A DNA stretch of 64,000 bases from Rattus norvegicus (GCF_036323735.1 NW_026947399.1:221535-285534), one strand, 5' to 3'. Positions 48,601-61,119 are shown, counted from the stretch's first letter. The notes: generated by a model from the sequence alone, not told the origin. Made by a program: numbers and translations.

Positions 48601-49622
48601 TTACTCAGAATTTTTGCAGGGAAATTCATGAAAAAAATGATCTGAAATTCTCTTTCTTTGTTGGGTCTTTGTTTGCTTTACTTATAAGCATAACTGTGGC
48701 GTCAGAGAAGGAATTGTGTAGTGTTCCTTCTATTTCTAATTTGTGGAATAGTTTGGAGAATATTGGTATTAGGTATTTTATGAATGTCTGAGAGAATTCT
48801 GTACTAAACCTTCCTGGTCCAGGGATCTTTCTGTTGGGAGACAATTAACGACTGCTTCTACTACTTTACGAGTTATGGGAGTATTTAGATGGTTTATCTG
48901 ATCGTGATTCAACTTTGGTACCTTGTATCTGTCTAGAAAATTATCCATTTAATCCTTACTTTCCAGTTCTGTTAAGTATAGGCTTTTATAGTAGGATCTG
49001 ATAATTTTTTGAGTTTTCTCATTTTCTATGGTTATATCTCTATTTCACTTATGATTTTGTTATTTTTAATTTGAATAATAAGGATTTACCTGTCTTCTGG
49101 ATTTTTTTAAAGAACCAGCTCCTGGTTTTCTTGATTCTTTATATAATTCCTTTTGTTTCTACTTGGTTGATTTCAGTCCGGAGTTTGAATATTTCCTATT
49201 GTCTAGTCCTCTTGGTGTATTTGTATTTTATTAGTTCTGAGATTTCAAGTGTTCTGTCAAACTGCTAGTGTATCATAGCTCCTGTTTCTTTGTTGAGGGT
49301 CTCAGAGCTATCAGTTTTTCTCTTAGCATTGCTTTTTTGTATTCTCAAGTTAGGCCTTCATTTTCATTAAATTCAAGAATGTCTTTAATTTTTTTTCTTT
49401 ATTTCTATTTGAATAACTTCTCCTCGAGTAAATCATTCCTCAGCTACCATGTATAAGTCGGTCTTTGGTTGTTCTTGTTGTTATTGTAGACAATTTTTAG
49501 TCTGTAATGATCTTGTAGGATGCATGGAATTAATTCAATCTTCTTGTATCTGTTGAGGCATGTTTCGTGATGGATGTTATTGTCAGTTTTGGAGAAGGTA
49601 CCATGTGGGACTGAGAGGAAAG
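45686..49622 (-). mobile_element. LINE-1, 5'-truncated in ORF2 (right-arm copy)
   Basis: Mirror of 18,395-22,618 with the same truncation point. It contains the 3' UTR (45,690-46,440) and ORF2 pieces at 46,668-46,865, 47,601-47,789, 48,423-48,629 and 48,626-48,844, ending in the endonuclease part near 49,444-49,622. Confidence 0.93.
46480..49622 (-). pseudogene. L1 ORF2 remnant (right-arm copy), multiple breaks
   Basis: Recognisable segments are IPGPGRFSTEFSQTF near 48,820, the ILSKFLACKFQEH piece near 48,600, and an endonuclease-end piece at 49,444-49,635 (HGTFSKTDNNIHHE). The reverse transcriptase tetrad near 48,130 is destroyed by an insertion (YAC... instead of FADD). This differs from the lesion in the left arm, so the two copies decayed separately at this site. 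Confidence 0.9.
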
Positions 49623-50885
49623 TGTCAGGAGCCATAAGAGGACAAGCTAATAACTAGCAGGTGGTCATCCTCAGATGGACAGCCTTGGATTATTTTATAG
49701 TCCACAACTTGTTTGCCCTTATTAAGCAAGGCTGTAAGGGATACATTTTGGGAAATTTTCCTGCTATTGAAATGCTATTCCTGTTGTTATTATTAGAAAT
49801 ATATAACAATCATTGAGTAAGAGCACACCCACTTGGAGGAGATCTCTTCAGAGCTACGAAGTTGTACTGTCCTGTAGTGATGCTATACAGACAAATAGAT
49901 CAATTCTTTACACTTAATAATGATCCTACAATAATTTCTAATATTATATCAATGGTTATTAAGCTCTTTTATAGTGGGACTGCTAGAAGTCTCTTTTTAT
50001 AGTCAAAATTGCAGTGAGAACTCTGCCAGTCTACCAGGTGTCACCAGTTAATTCTTCTGAGATAGTAAACAGACTTTATCCTATTCAGAACCCATTAACA
50101 AGGTTGTAAAACAGTTATCAAGAGTCATAAAAAGAGAAGAAATGATTTGTTACAGGTGCAAGGACAGATGATAAGATATTGACTGGGTTTATCTGTAAAT
50201 AACTTCTCTATCAACTATGGTTTTAGACCTTCAGTGAACCTATAGAGCTGACACTGGTGATGAATGTTTAGCCAGATAATTACTCCTGATAAATATTCAT
50301 GTAAAAATTCTCAGTTGTAAATTGTATTTCAATTTATGCTTTGATCTTTCATATGAACTAGAGATGAACTTTGTAACATGTGATCATGTATTCTGAAATA
50401 TGTTTAAATGCTGAGGAGAAAGAAATAAACACAAAGAAGGACTGAGAGAGAAGGACTGAACTGGAAGGACAGAGACAGATGGACTGAGCTTGAGAGGGGC
50501 CGAGCTGAAAAGTCAGCTTTGAGCTAAGGAGAACGGAGCTTAGTAGAACAGAGCCAAAAATATCTGGGCTGAGAAGAAATGTAGAGAGGGATAATGTAGA
50601 TACTATAAGTAACATAAGAGGGCAATCTGCAGAATGCAGAGGAGATGAGGAAAACAGAAGAAGCTGGAAAGAGCGGAAGGTGCAGTCTGGTTTCTCCTTA
50701 CCATGGGACAGAACAGGTCATTTCTTAATAGCAATGCAGGCTTACTCTTATCAAAAGGAACAAGGCTTTTCTCTTACACACTTGGGTTTAATTCACTTAG
50801 CATTAAAAGGGTCGAAGTGATTTTTTTCTTTATGTAATAAAGATTGGAGCTCATCTTTCTGCACTGGTGCTTGGTCATTTGCTCC
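49623..50885 (+). mobile_element. LTR-like element, solo (right-arm copy)
   Basis: Begins TGTCAGGAGCC at 49,623, immediately after the L1, and ends after AATAAA (50,836-50,841) followed by 'gattgg', a short spacer and a TG/CT-rich stretch ('gcactggtgcttggtc'), as in an LTR R-U5 region. It is the counterpart of 17,025-18,394. The family is unknown and the 3' edge approximate. Confidence 0.5.
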
Positions 50886-52865
50886 CTATGCTTATGTAAG
50901 TAAGAATATCTGTGTAAGTATGTAATTACAAGAATGTATGGATGTTTGTGTGTGTAAGAGTGTAATTGTGAGAATGCGAGTAAGTTAGGCCCAGGTGATT
51001 TTGAATGGAAATATATAAATTCACATTTATGGAATCCAGTTTTAAAATTACATGTTTATGCATATTTGGCTATGTAAAATACTGACATCATTTGTGATTC
51101 AAATATACTAACAATTTGATTATACTTACCTTCATTAATATTTAAACTACTCCTTGAAGATATTTTAATGGATAATATCAAAATATGTTTATAGGAATGG
51201 TACATTAAATACTTCTGTTAATAGTCAAAATAAGGAAATGCTTCTGATATTTATGCATTTTATTATTTGATTATGGAAGAAACTGAATGATTTTAGATTT
51301 TGTAATAATGTTTAAAAATTATTTGTTCTTAATGTTTGTTGACAGAAGGAAGTTATCAACGAATACATATATACAATGTGCCACACATTACAAAAGCAAT
51401 GTGCCACAACTTTCTAACATAAATAGAGCAAATTAAATATATAATTTATGAACTAAAGGTGAGCAATCATGTGTAAAAGCAAGATATATCATTGAGTCTA
51501 CCTACATTTGGAGTTAAGAGATGATTCATGCTTCCGTGTATTTCTTTCTAGACATCTAAAGAGATAAAATTAGTGTGGAAATAGCTAAAACTGCAATTAG
51601 TATGCTTCATGTAGTATACATATTTAAACATTGCTTTTGAAAAATTATACAGTACATACTTTCAAGGTTATATATACAGCATAAACAAAAATTCACTGTG
51701 TCCATAAATTATCAATAACACTCAAGCAACTTTCTCTTGTCATATTATATTTGAATTATCAAATATACATATGTAGGTATTTATCCACACACAGGCACAC
51801 TCACACACACACACACAAAACCACACAATACTTCTAAAAATTTAAAACAGTTTAGTAAATAATAAAGTCATTCAGACAAAATTAATGAAAAGGGATGAAC
51901 TAAATTTACAGTAAATTGTCCTCCCAAAAGTATACTTTCTAGCATATAAAATTATTGCCTCATGATTTTAAGAAAAATAAGTATGGGGCCAATAAACTTA
52001 ATCAGATCCCAGTTGGACTTAGCATTCAGGATTAGAGTAGAAATTGAAATGTATTGAGAAAAATATAAAATAACAGGCTTTAGCTCTACTTTTTCAATTA
52101 TACAAAAAAGTCTGAGAAACAGTGAAATGACACAACATGTAAAATTGCTTTCTATTAAGAACTGATATCTAAGTTTAGTATTCATAGTCTATATAATAAA
52201 CAGAGAGAACCAAATCTCACAAGTTATTTCCTGGCTTAAATACAATTTTCTTGGCTTGTGAATATATCCAGAACCAATCAAAACAATGAAAATGGATAGA
52301 CGCTGTGTTACAACAAGTAAGAGATATCTTGTTTATTTATTAGGCATGAATTTATTTTTGTAGCATTTCTTCCCAGGTTTCTGTTGGGTATTTTATAAAT
52401 CCTCACTTTGGTGTGGTCGATGGTTAAATTTAACTGAATATGGCTGAATATGACAATATTATAGAAATGGATCCTTGGGGCAGAGAATACCTTTGGGTTC
52501 AACCTGGTTATAATGAAATGGTGGTCAGAGTGTACAAAACCAAACACAAGATAAGGAACTGTGGCTTCAGATACAGGGCTCCTTATGAGATTTCACTTTG
52601 TAATGTTGGAAGAATTCTTCAATGATATCATGAGATTGTGCAGTGAGACGGCCTTTTCTTTATTCCTGTAATGAAAGCAAATACTTGTTGTTTTCAGTTC
52701 CCTCAGAGAGCTTGCTAGGTTACTAGATCAATCAGGAACTCGGGATGAGGGATTTAGGTGTGCAAAATATGATGTTGGTATTGGATTTCTTCCAGGTACT
52801 TCTAGGGAAGTGACTTCATATGATTTGGAATATAATCAAATAAGACCTTGTTAAAGATGAAGAAA
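50886..52865. other. AT-rich arm sequence, no gene recognised
   Basis: Counterpart of 15,052-17,024. It contains a short (CA)n near 51,796-51,820. Open frames at 51,952-52,185 and 52,308-52,547 lack domains. Confidence 0.55.
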
Positions 52866-53022
52866 GCACTGGGTGTGCTGGCACAGGCCTTTTATCTTAG
52901 CACTGGGTAAGAAGAGGAAGGCAGTAGAACTCTAAGTTCAAGGCCAGCTTGGTCTACAGAGAAACGGAAAGATAGGGTTCTAGTACTGCCAGGGATATAA
53001 AAGAAACACTGTCTCGAAAAAA
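52866..53022 (+). mobile_element. B1 SINE (right-arm copy)
   Basis: B1 head 'gcactgggtgtgctggcac', 'ttcaaggccagcttggtct' and tail 'aacactgtctcgaaaaaa' are all present. Counterpart of the minus-strand B1 at 14,872-15,051. Confidence 0.92.
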
Positions 53023-53674
53023 GTTCAGTTACAACTTCTGTAGTATACAAAGAAAAAAAATCTCATTTTATTTTAGTAAGATGTTAATAATTTTATCTTG
53101 AGTCTAATGCAATATTTTAGCTTTAAAATAATGTGAAGGCACTTAAAATGTATGAAAAGATGTTTTCCATCACTATTCTCCTTAAACTACAAGCTGAAAT
53201 TTTATTAAATAAACCTATGTAAATACAGTTTGAAAGTTTTTCTGTGATTAGCTAAAGGGATTTCACATTGTTAATTTAGAATGGTGGATTTCAGGTCAAT
53301 CTTGAAAGGTAATGACTAAGGTATAGATGTATATTAAGCATACAAAATCTAATCTAAAATGTTGCACAATAAAAAATGAGAACCTTTAATTGGTTTTCCT
53401 CTAAAGTATACAGCTTCTTTTTATTGAAGTCCAGATCTGATGATTTGAACAAATTTTGTAGAAATACAACCTCCTCTGAGAAGATAAGAAACAGAGAAAT
53501 ATAAGGAAAAAAGTCTGCTAAGGGACAACGGACTGGGAGAGAGTATTCTATGGAATATATAGGACAATAAATTTTACCCCTCTGGTATTGGTTAGCTGGG
53601 GACTTCATTATGCATATCTGTGTACCTAGAAAATTTTTCTTTTTCATCTTAAGAGACCCTGGTTTCTGACCTCT
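53023..53674. other. AT-rich arm sequence, no gene recognised
   Basis: Matches left-arm 14,210-14,870 in reverse. The 97-codon minus frame at 53,354-53,647 lacks domains and is not intact in the left arm. Confidence 0.55.
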
Positions 53675-53917
53675 TAGGTAGCAATGAATATCGTAGTAAG
53701 AGCACCAGTGGAAGGGGAAGCCCTGGGTCCTGCTAAGACTGAACCCCCCAGGGAACTAGATTTTTGGGGGGAGGGCGGCAATGGGGGGAGGATGGGGAGG
53801 GGAACACCCATAACAAAGGGGAGCGGGAGGGATTAGGGGGGTGTTTTCCCGGAAAGCGGGAAAGGGAATGACACTTGAAATGTAAATAAGAAATACTCAA
53901 GTTAATAAAAAAAAAAT
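53675..53917 (+). mobile_element. L1 3' UTR fragment, right arm only
   Basis: Short L1 tail ('gcaccagtggaaggggaagc', G-rich stretch, 'gaaatgtaaataagaaatac') with an A tail at 53,904-53,917. The left arm has an empty site at the matching position (near 14,230), so this L1 landed after the duplication. The G-rich run and low divergence suggest a young subfamily. Confidence 0.92.
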
Positions 53918-54376
53918 TATGGTTGCTCTGAAACCTCTGTCCTTTGTATTAAGGTCTTAGCATGTTTACATGATAGTTTTGAAATATTAGTGTTATTATC
54001 AAAAGCCGTATTTTGTACATACTTTTTAAGCCACAAAATAGATACATGTCTGCTTGGGTTTATGAAGAAAGTTACAATGATAATATGATTATATATTTCT
54101 CATATATACATACTCTTCATGTACCATGTGTGTGAAGAAACCTTTGCAGATAGGAATGCATAGTAACCATCTGGCTAGAGTTTCAGGATTTTATTGTATC
54201 TTGTTTGACATGTGAATTTCTATTAAAATGCTAACTCCTTCTAAGTCTCTTAATTTAACTGGAGAGGTATTCAATAACACCTAAACTGCTGTTCATTCAT
54301 ATAACAGGTCTTTGGTTGTGTTACTGAATTTTATTCCAGTAACTTCTTAATGAGCTTTATTTTGAAAGTAAATTAA

Positions 54377-54408
<32 letters not shown>

Positions 54409-55599
54409 TATAAAAAGATTAATTTTTAGTGGAAATATCACTTAGTGATTGTCAATTTTACAAACATTCTCTAAATTATTAAATATTTTCCATTATTAAT
54501 TAGTATACAGTATTATGAATACAATAACATTTATGAAAATACACATCTCTAATTACTATAAACACAAATATGTTATTATTTTACCTTTGAAAAATTTTTT
54601 CTTGGTTTGTAAGTAATAAATCTTGACTTCTGTATCTGAGCTTTCTCATCATTATTCCTAAGGAAATCTATTGCTTTTTTATTGAGAATAGTAAGGAATG
54701 TTCATTGATAGGTAGAAAGGAAAGACTAACACAATATACACAATGGTATTTCATTCACCCCTTGGAAAACGAAACTATGATGTTTTCAGGAAAATAGATG
54801 TAACTAGAAAATATTCCGAGTAAGGTAACAAAGACTCAGAAAGGGAAATACGATGTGTTCTTTCTTATGTAGAAAATAGAATCTCATTTTTATATACTTG
54901 TATTTATGTGAAGCTGTGAGTGGTTTGACTTCATTAAACTGGAATGTGTCTCATGAATTAGAAAGTAGTGTTTTAAACAGTATAGGTTGGCAGTTATTGA
55001 ACATGTGGGGTATGAATGTAGAAGTAAGAATAACACAGACAGAATAGTGCAAGTGTTAGGGACATAGTGGTGGTGGGGAAAAAGTACTGAGGAAAGAAGG
55101 ATGAAGTTGAATGTTTACAAACATGACATAAGGCAACCAGTTACTTTATAGGTTAGGTTAAAATAAATATTAAAATTTAAAATTAATACCTTAATATTTA
55201 ATGTAATATACATCATGTTTGAGGAAAAATGCCAGAAAGTGATATGAAAATGAAAACAGATACAAGTCTCAACCCCAGTGAAAACAATATATTTAACTTA
55301 TTTAATCTTAGTCATATTATCCATAATTATTTGGTAGAAACATCACTTGCCTGCCAAACTTTGGTATCATTTAAAAAATCACCTGTAAGATAATAATTAC
55401 TTATGGTAGTAGAGTATTATTATAAGAGTATCAACTGGTAAAATTTGTGATTTGATCTATGTTTTAAGTTGCCTTTTGCTTAATTTTTGCCCTTCCTGAC
55501 ATTCACTCATACTGAACTATAAATTTCAATGTCGAATACTACTATAAAAATATAATTCTTCAGGGTTGTTGAAATTGCTCAATTACAAGTTAATATTAT
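53918..55599. other. AT-rich arm sequence with a probable decayed L1 segment
   Basis: About 54,660-55,100 (plus) reads like eroded L1 ORF2 end and 3' flank ('actagaaaatattccgagta' resembles the usual ORF2 tail). A TA run lies at 54,377-54,412. Otherwise featureless. Confidence 0.5.
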
Positions 55600-56530
55600 C
55601 CATAAACTATAGGATACACTCCACAAAGCTCATAGATCCAAAGAAGATAAACAAGAAGAAAGGCCCAAGTGCAGATGCTTGACTCTCACTTAGAATGGGG
55701 AATAAAATAGTCTTGGAGGCAGAATGAGGGAAGGAAATGGATGGGAGAAGGAAGGGAGTGGAGAGTGGATTACGTGTGGGAAGGGACAGAAGATATGGCG
55801 ATATAGGCAAGAGAAGTAATGGAAATCTTGAACTTATGGAGAAGAGGAGTTAGGGGAAATCTCCAGGAAGAGAAAGAGACCTAGGATAAGGAACGTACCA
55901 ATGAATCAATGGGGTGACCTAAGATGTCACTTACATTGGTGATATGGAACATGAATAGGCCAACTCCTTTAGTCAGGAAGGACCACCAGTGGAGGGATAA
56001 AGAAACAAGTACACTCACAAAACTTTCTACAGACATTTTGTCAAGTCTAAAAGAAAATCAGGGACTGAGTGAATTGCCAGTGCAAATAGGGACCCATCCC
56101 ATGGGAAAGCACCAGGCAGACAACAGTGTCAATGAACCTAGACCACTGAGAGCTCTTAGAGACTGAGACCCCAACCGAAAATCATTCACAGCCTGGACCT
56201 AAGCCCTAGTGCATATGGAGCTGACATGTAGATCAATCTTCATGTGGGTTCCACAAAAACTTGAGTGGGGGATGTCCTGTTGTAGTCAAGTTGTAGCCTG
56301 ACTGAGGAATCTGTTCCCAAACAAAGTTAGCTTATCTGACTGCAGTTGGAGAGGATGTGCCTAATCCTGAAGAGACTTGATATTTCAGAGTTTGAGCAAC
56401 CTAGGCATGTCATCATCTTAGGAGAGAAGATGATTGTGTCAGAGACTCTGGGAGGAAGGGGCAATAGAGAGGGCAAAGTTAGGCATGTAAATTAAGAAAC
56501 ATAATTACTAAATTTGCTATTTATTTTACA
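55600..56530 (+). mobile_element. Old rodent L1 (Lx-type) 3' UTR, crosses the outer arm edge
   Basis: Carries old rodent L1 3' UTR wording ('ataggccaactcctttagtc', 'gggacccatcccatggg', 'gagaggatgtgcctaatcct'). The part up to 56,062 is duplicated in the left arm at 12,131-12,600. The rest is unique to this side, so this is the original locus on that edge. Confidence 0.7.
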
Positions 56531-56917
56531 GTAATCTCCTAGATTACAGTCTCACACTAAATTATTACTGTGCTCTTAAATCCAATCTCTACTGGTGGAC
56601 TTCTATTTGGATAGTTCATAAATAAGTGGTTGGGAATGCAATTTTCTTCAGAAATCAGGCATAGATGTATCATACACTAGGACAGCAGGCAATTGAAATA
56701 TGATTGAGTGTTGAGGATTGATCTGTATTAGGGAACATAAAAGTAAATTCCCGTTTAATAACATGCTTTTTGTCATGAACAAATACAGGAACAGAGGATT
56801 CCATATATTTAACATATAACATAGTTTTGGTCATACATTTTCCTCTCCTTCAATTTCCCATAGATATTCCTAATATATATATATATCTATATATATATAT
56901 ATATGTATATATATATC

Positions 56918-56992
<75 letters not shown>

Positions 56993-57689
56993 CTTAGCAG
57001 AAGAATCAGTGCAATGATGGTGCAATTTACCTCATGATAAAAGAATGTTTTTTTCCAAATCTTTATCTGACATAGCGATCATATCCATAACATAAGACCC
57101 AATATGTCTTATTCTCCAGAAATATGTTACATATTTGAATAAATGGTTAGAATAATTTCACAATAATTATCAAAAAGTACATGAAAAATACTAAACACAC
57201 AAATCATTGGTGAAGTTTAAACACAAATGACATTACTTATACTGTGTCGCTGGAAAAGAGAAACTTAGTATACAGTTTCTTGGACTAAATTTTAATATAG
57301 CTATTATAGAAATCAATATAAAAATTAAAACCTGAAATCACTTGTGATTCAATAGTACCACTGATGAAATATGTACCTGAAGGAATCTATGTGTATATTC
57401 CTGTGATACCTTCATTAAATGAATTATTTTCTAAGTTTTCACAATATCCATGTTACAAAATGGGATGAATAACATATACTGACACTAGATCTTTACTTAA
57501 GCATGAAAAGAGCAAAATTTCAACATTGGCATGTATATTGATAAAGCTAGTTATCATTGTCCCGATTGAAAAAACAGAATTATGAAGACAAATATCTAAA
57601 TCTTATGAAAATAGGAGACTACTATTTGTTTGATTTTAAGCCTCTTCTATAGAAGGAAAGTCAGATGTCATAGTATAAACACGGTCAAA
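56531..57689. other. AT-rich non-coding, no gene recognised
   Basis: Nothing identifiable apart from the TA microsatellite at 56,872-56,987. Confidence 0.6.
56872..56987. repeat. (TA)n microsatellite with TATATC and TATG interruptions
   Basis: About 115 bases of nearly pure TA dinucleotide with periodic 'atct' and 'atgt' breaks. It is self-complementary and probably variable in length. Confidence 0.95.
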
Positions 57690-58255
57690 TTTTCCCATTG
57701 CTCCGATGGCCAGAGAGAAGATCCTACTATTCCTGTTTTGCTAAATAGCCATGTTGTCAAACTGCCTTCCAATTCTTACTGTTTCTGTCCATAGATTACA
57801 GCTTACATGAGCTGTGGTCAGACAAATGTATAGGTGTACTGTGCAGCAATTACTGCAGATACGGGTACAAGTGCTAAGACCGTTAGAAGAAGAATGCTGA
57901 GCATAAGGCTGGGGAAACATTGAAGAAAAAGAGATGGAAGAACGGGAGGAGAGAGAGAAAGCAATCTGGACATGACACAGTAATTGGACCTATGGCCTCA
58001 GTGCATCTACACTTGTATGCACAAGTCCTGCACATGATTAAAACAACAAGATTAGGGAACATGTCAGTAGGCAGTACTCAGTGAACCAATGGATTAGAAA
58101 GAAAAGATTAATGGAAAATATAAAGAACATGAAACTGGAAAGAGAATGTATTTGGAAAGAGTAGAACCAAGCTAAGGATAGGTGTGATCAAGGTACATTT
58201 TATATATGTATGAAGAATAAATAAAATAAAATAAAAATTCTAAAATAAAAAAATT
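57690..58255 (+). mobile_element. Old rodent L1 3' UTR fragment
   Basis: Matches the old rodent L1 tail type with 'ctaaatagccatgttgtcaa', 'gattacagcttacatgagct' and 'ctggacatgacacag', ending in an AATAAAATAAAAT-rich tail near 58,215-58,255. Confidence 0.7.
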
Positions 58256-59066
58256 CTGAAAATCTATTAAGATTTTTTGTATCCTCTGCAAGTCACTTTT
58301 TACCCCTAAAAATAGAATAGAGTATCCTAACTTTTGCTTAGTTGTAGGAAAGTCAATGAAAAAGGTAGTTACACTAGTTCAGTGCATGGTGTCTTCATTA
58401 TGGAAATATCCAACTGAGGGTCATTAATCTGTACAGTTCAATTTTATCACCTGTACAAATAAAATAAAATTAAACACTGTTTAATGATCCACCAAAACCA
58501 AACTGCACACTAGAGAGGTAAATACAGCTTGAAAAATGTCCTCTTCTTAACCTCAACCATTTTAATCTTTGAAACTCTGAATACATGTGAATAAAAAAGG
58601 TCTAACCTGATACACAACATGTAGGATGGCGTCTTTGTGACTTATATGGCAAGACATTCAGGGTTGTAAATTGCCTTCATTATGTCATTCATTTTAAATA
58701 TCCTAGGACACCAAGATCTAAAATCCATGGGCTTTGGTCCTGACAGCCATGGATTGCACTCTGTCCATGATAACTTTATGTATATTAGTTAAACACTGAA
58801 AGTCAGTTTGCTGCCTTACAAAATTGAACTGATTCATTGCTATGGTTATGATAATGATTACTTGTAGAATAATTATAAATTCCTCATGACAAAACTTGCT
58901 TTCTCTTCTGGTGGTTTGTCGACTATTGATGAGCTTAAACCTCTTCCTTCTCAACATAGAACTTACTATAGATTATTTTTCACTGTCGATCTTATATACA
59001 CTAAAGATAGGAAAAACACTGAAAATAGGATAGACTTTGTTTTCTGTCCCAAAAGTTCTTTTTTGA
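58256..59066. other. AT-rich non-coding, no gene recognised
   Basis: No SINE, L1 or gene seen. The minus open frame 58,718-58,957 lacks domains. Confidence 0.55.
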
Positions 59067-59118
59067 CTTCTTCTTCATCATCTTCATCACCACCACCACC
59101 ACCACCACCATCATCATC
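59067..59118 (+). repeat. (TTC/TCA/CCA)n trinucleotide repeat
   Basis: Runs of TTC, TCA and about eight CCA triplets. The serine/proline run in the 59-60 kb plus-strand open frame comes from it. Confidence 0.93.
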
Positions 59119-59479
59119 TAATTTACATGAAACTGATTTTGAAATTTTGTTATGCCAACAATGAAATGAGTATTCTGCTTGAAGCAGAGATATTGATGAA
59201 GACTAACTCCTGTGCAGTCATTTTAGTGTTATAAAGACATTGCCAAAATTGCTTCAGATGATTGAGTGAAATGTTAGCGCTCTTTACAACAGGTTTTGAG
59301 AGTCCCTTACTGAAAGAATGGTCTTTTACAGCAAGACCTTCATTAACAGACTTTGATTTATCCCACGTACCAACGAAGTGAAATTGTCCCAGAAATAAAA
59401 TAATGCCTCTCCAGAAACAGCTTTTATCCAATGATACACATCTACTTCTATTTCTTAATTGCCATGTTGACATGGGCTT

Positions 59480-59565
59480 AGGATACAATATATTGGGTTG
59501 GGGATTTAGCTCAGTGGTAGAGTGCTTGCCTAGCAAGCACAAGGCTCTGGGTTCGGTTCCCAACT

Positions 59566-59596
<31 letters not shown>

Positions 59597-59662
59597 AAAA
59601 AAAAAAAACAGAAACACGTCTATCTGCAGCATGGTCTTTATACTGAAAGGATACAATATATT
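59480..59662 (+). mobile_element. ID SINE with extra 3' sequence inside its target-site duplication
   Basis: The ID body starts at 59,495 with a good A-box ('tagctcagtggtagagtg') and B-box ('gggttcggttcccaac'), then a C run and A-rich tail to 59,608. The perfect 15-base duplication aggatacaatatatt lies at 59,480-59,494 and 59,648-59,662. About 39 bases of non-ID sequence (59,609-59,647) therefore lie between the A tail and the downstream duplication, as in a 3' transduction or a BC1-like transcript with a unique 3' end. Confidence 0.93.
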
Positions 59663-61119
59663 CTGATTTATTAATGGTATTTTAGTATTATTTGGTTAAT
59701 TGTTAAGATTTCAAAGGAACATACCTATTCCATGATTATATCCCATACAACTTTTAATTTGATCTTGAAGTGTTTCATGAAAACTGAAGTATCAAAAATG
59801 TATATCTTCCCATTGAAAATTTGTAACATGCATCATGTGAAATACCCAGTGTACCTCAATGATTGATGTCTCTGAAAGCATTTAAAGACTCTCCTACTGC
59901 ATTACTTTAAGCGTGCAGAAACTTAACCCACATAGTTGCAGTTCCAGATTGGCTGTAAACAAATCACTTTCTGAGAGTTGGAAAGTGATTAAAACTTTTG
60001 ATATGAAACTAGTTAGGACTTTGAGAAAAGGGAAAGGACAGGCCATAGAAAGTATGTTTTTAAAATTCTTTTCTTTAAATTAGACTTTTTTATGCAATAT
60101 ATTTTATTACGGTTCTTCTTCCCTCTATTTCTCCCCCTTCTTCTATACCTCTCCTGTCACCTGTATCTACATTCTTTCTGAATCTCAGTAGAAAACTAAA
60201 AATCATCCAAGGGTCAAAATTAAAGTAAATGTTAATGAACTGGAGTAGAACAAAACAAGCAGATAGCAAAGAGCCAATAAAAGGCAAAAGAATCAGGTAC
60301 AGACACAGGGACCCAGACTTCCATTAACATACTAGAGAACTCTTAGGAAACATAAAACCAGGAAACAATATATACAAAATCAAACAGAGTAACCATTAAT
60401 AGATGATTAAACAAATTAAAAAAGGAAAAGAAATTGTGAAGGAAATGTCCTAACGGATTATGAGACGATTCTCCAAAGATAATTTTGAGTACCCTTAGTG
60501 CTTTTTATGCAGTCTACCCTTAAAATTGAATTGTGTACCCAGTGAGAGTCCCTTGGAGAAAAGTAAGTTTTTATTTTCAAATGAATACCCATTGGAGATA
60601 ACTTCCAGTTTAGAGATAAGGTGATGTTCAGGGCTTGGCTTCTTTCATGGGCTAATTAATAGGTAACGAGATCTGTGAGGTGTTGTCTTCTGAGCATTAT
60701 TCAGTTTTGAGACTCAGGAAGTCGCAATAGTTACATCTATCTGAACAGGCCCTAAATTATATTGACCCTGCATATTCACAGTAACTAAGGACAGTGCTGG
60801 ACAATAAAAGATGATGTAGCCACTGGTGTCTTACTAGTGTTTAAATGTTTAGCATCATGCCCTTGTTCACCAAAAAGGCTCAGGTTATACCCAGGGGGTC
60901 ATGAAGCAAAATATAAAGATATCCACGCGATATCAGGGTTTAGTCCAAAGAGGTTATGTTGGTTGGGGAGGATGAGGTTTAGAGTGTAGAGGGCTTCCAT
61001 ACATGTGTTATGCATGTATGGAATTATCAAAGAATAAATTGCTTTCTTGAAACTTCTAAATGTAACCACCAAGAATATTTGGAAGATATTCTTTCAATTC
61101 TGCTCTATTTGTTTTAAAA
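59663..61119. other. Non-coding, no gene recognised
   Basis: About 60,080-60,420 has the pyrimidine-rich then A-rich layout of some old rodent interspersed repeats, but I cannot name one. The rest is AT-rich. Confidence 0.5.

Larger units (their letters stand above)
42926..56062 (-). repeat. Right arm of the ~13 kb inverted duplication
   Basis: Reverse complement of 12,131-24,985. Differences from the left arm: no ID SINE near 49,990; an extra L1 3' fragment at 53,675-53,917; about 330 additional bases at 45,291-45,620; about 11 rather than 3-4 minisatellite copies; a long AAT/ATT hairpin at the L1 tail; no CT expansion in B1. The inner edge lies inside an L1, the outer edge inside an older L1. 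Confidence 0.93.
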
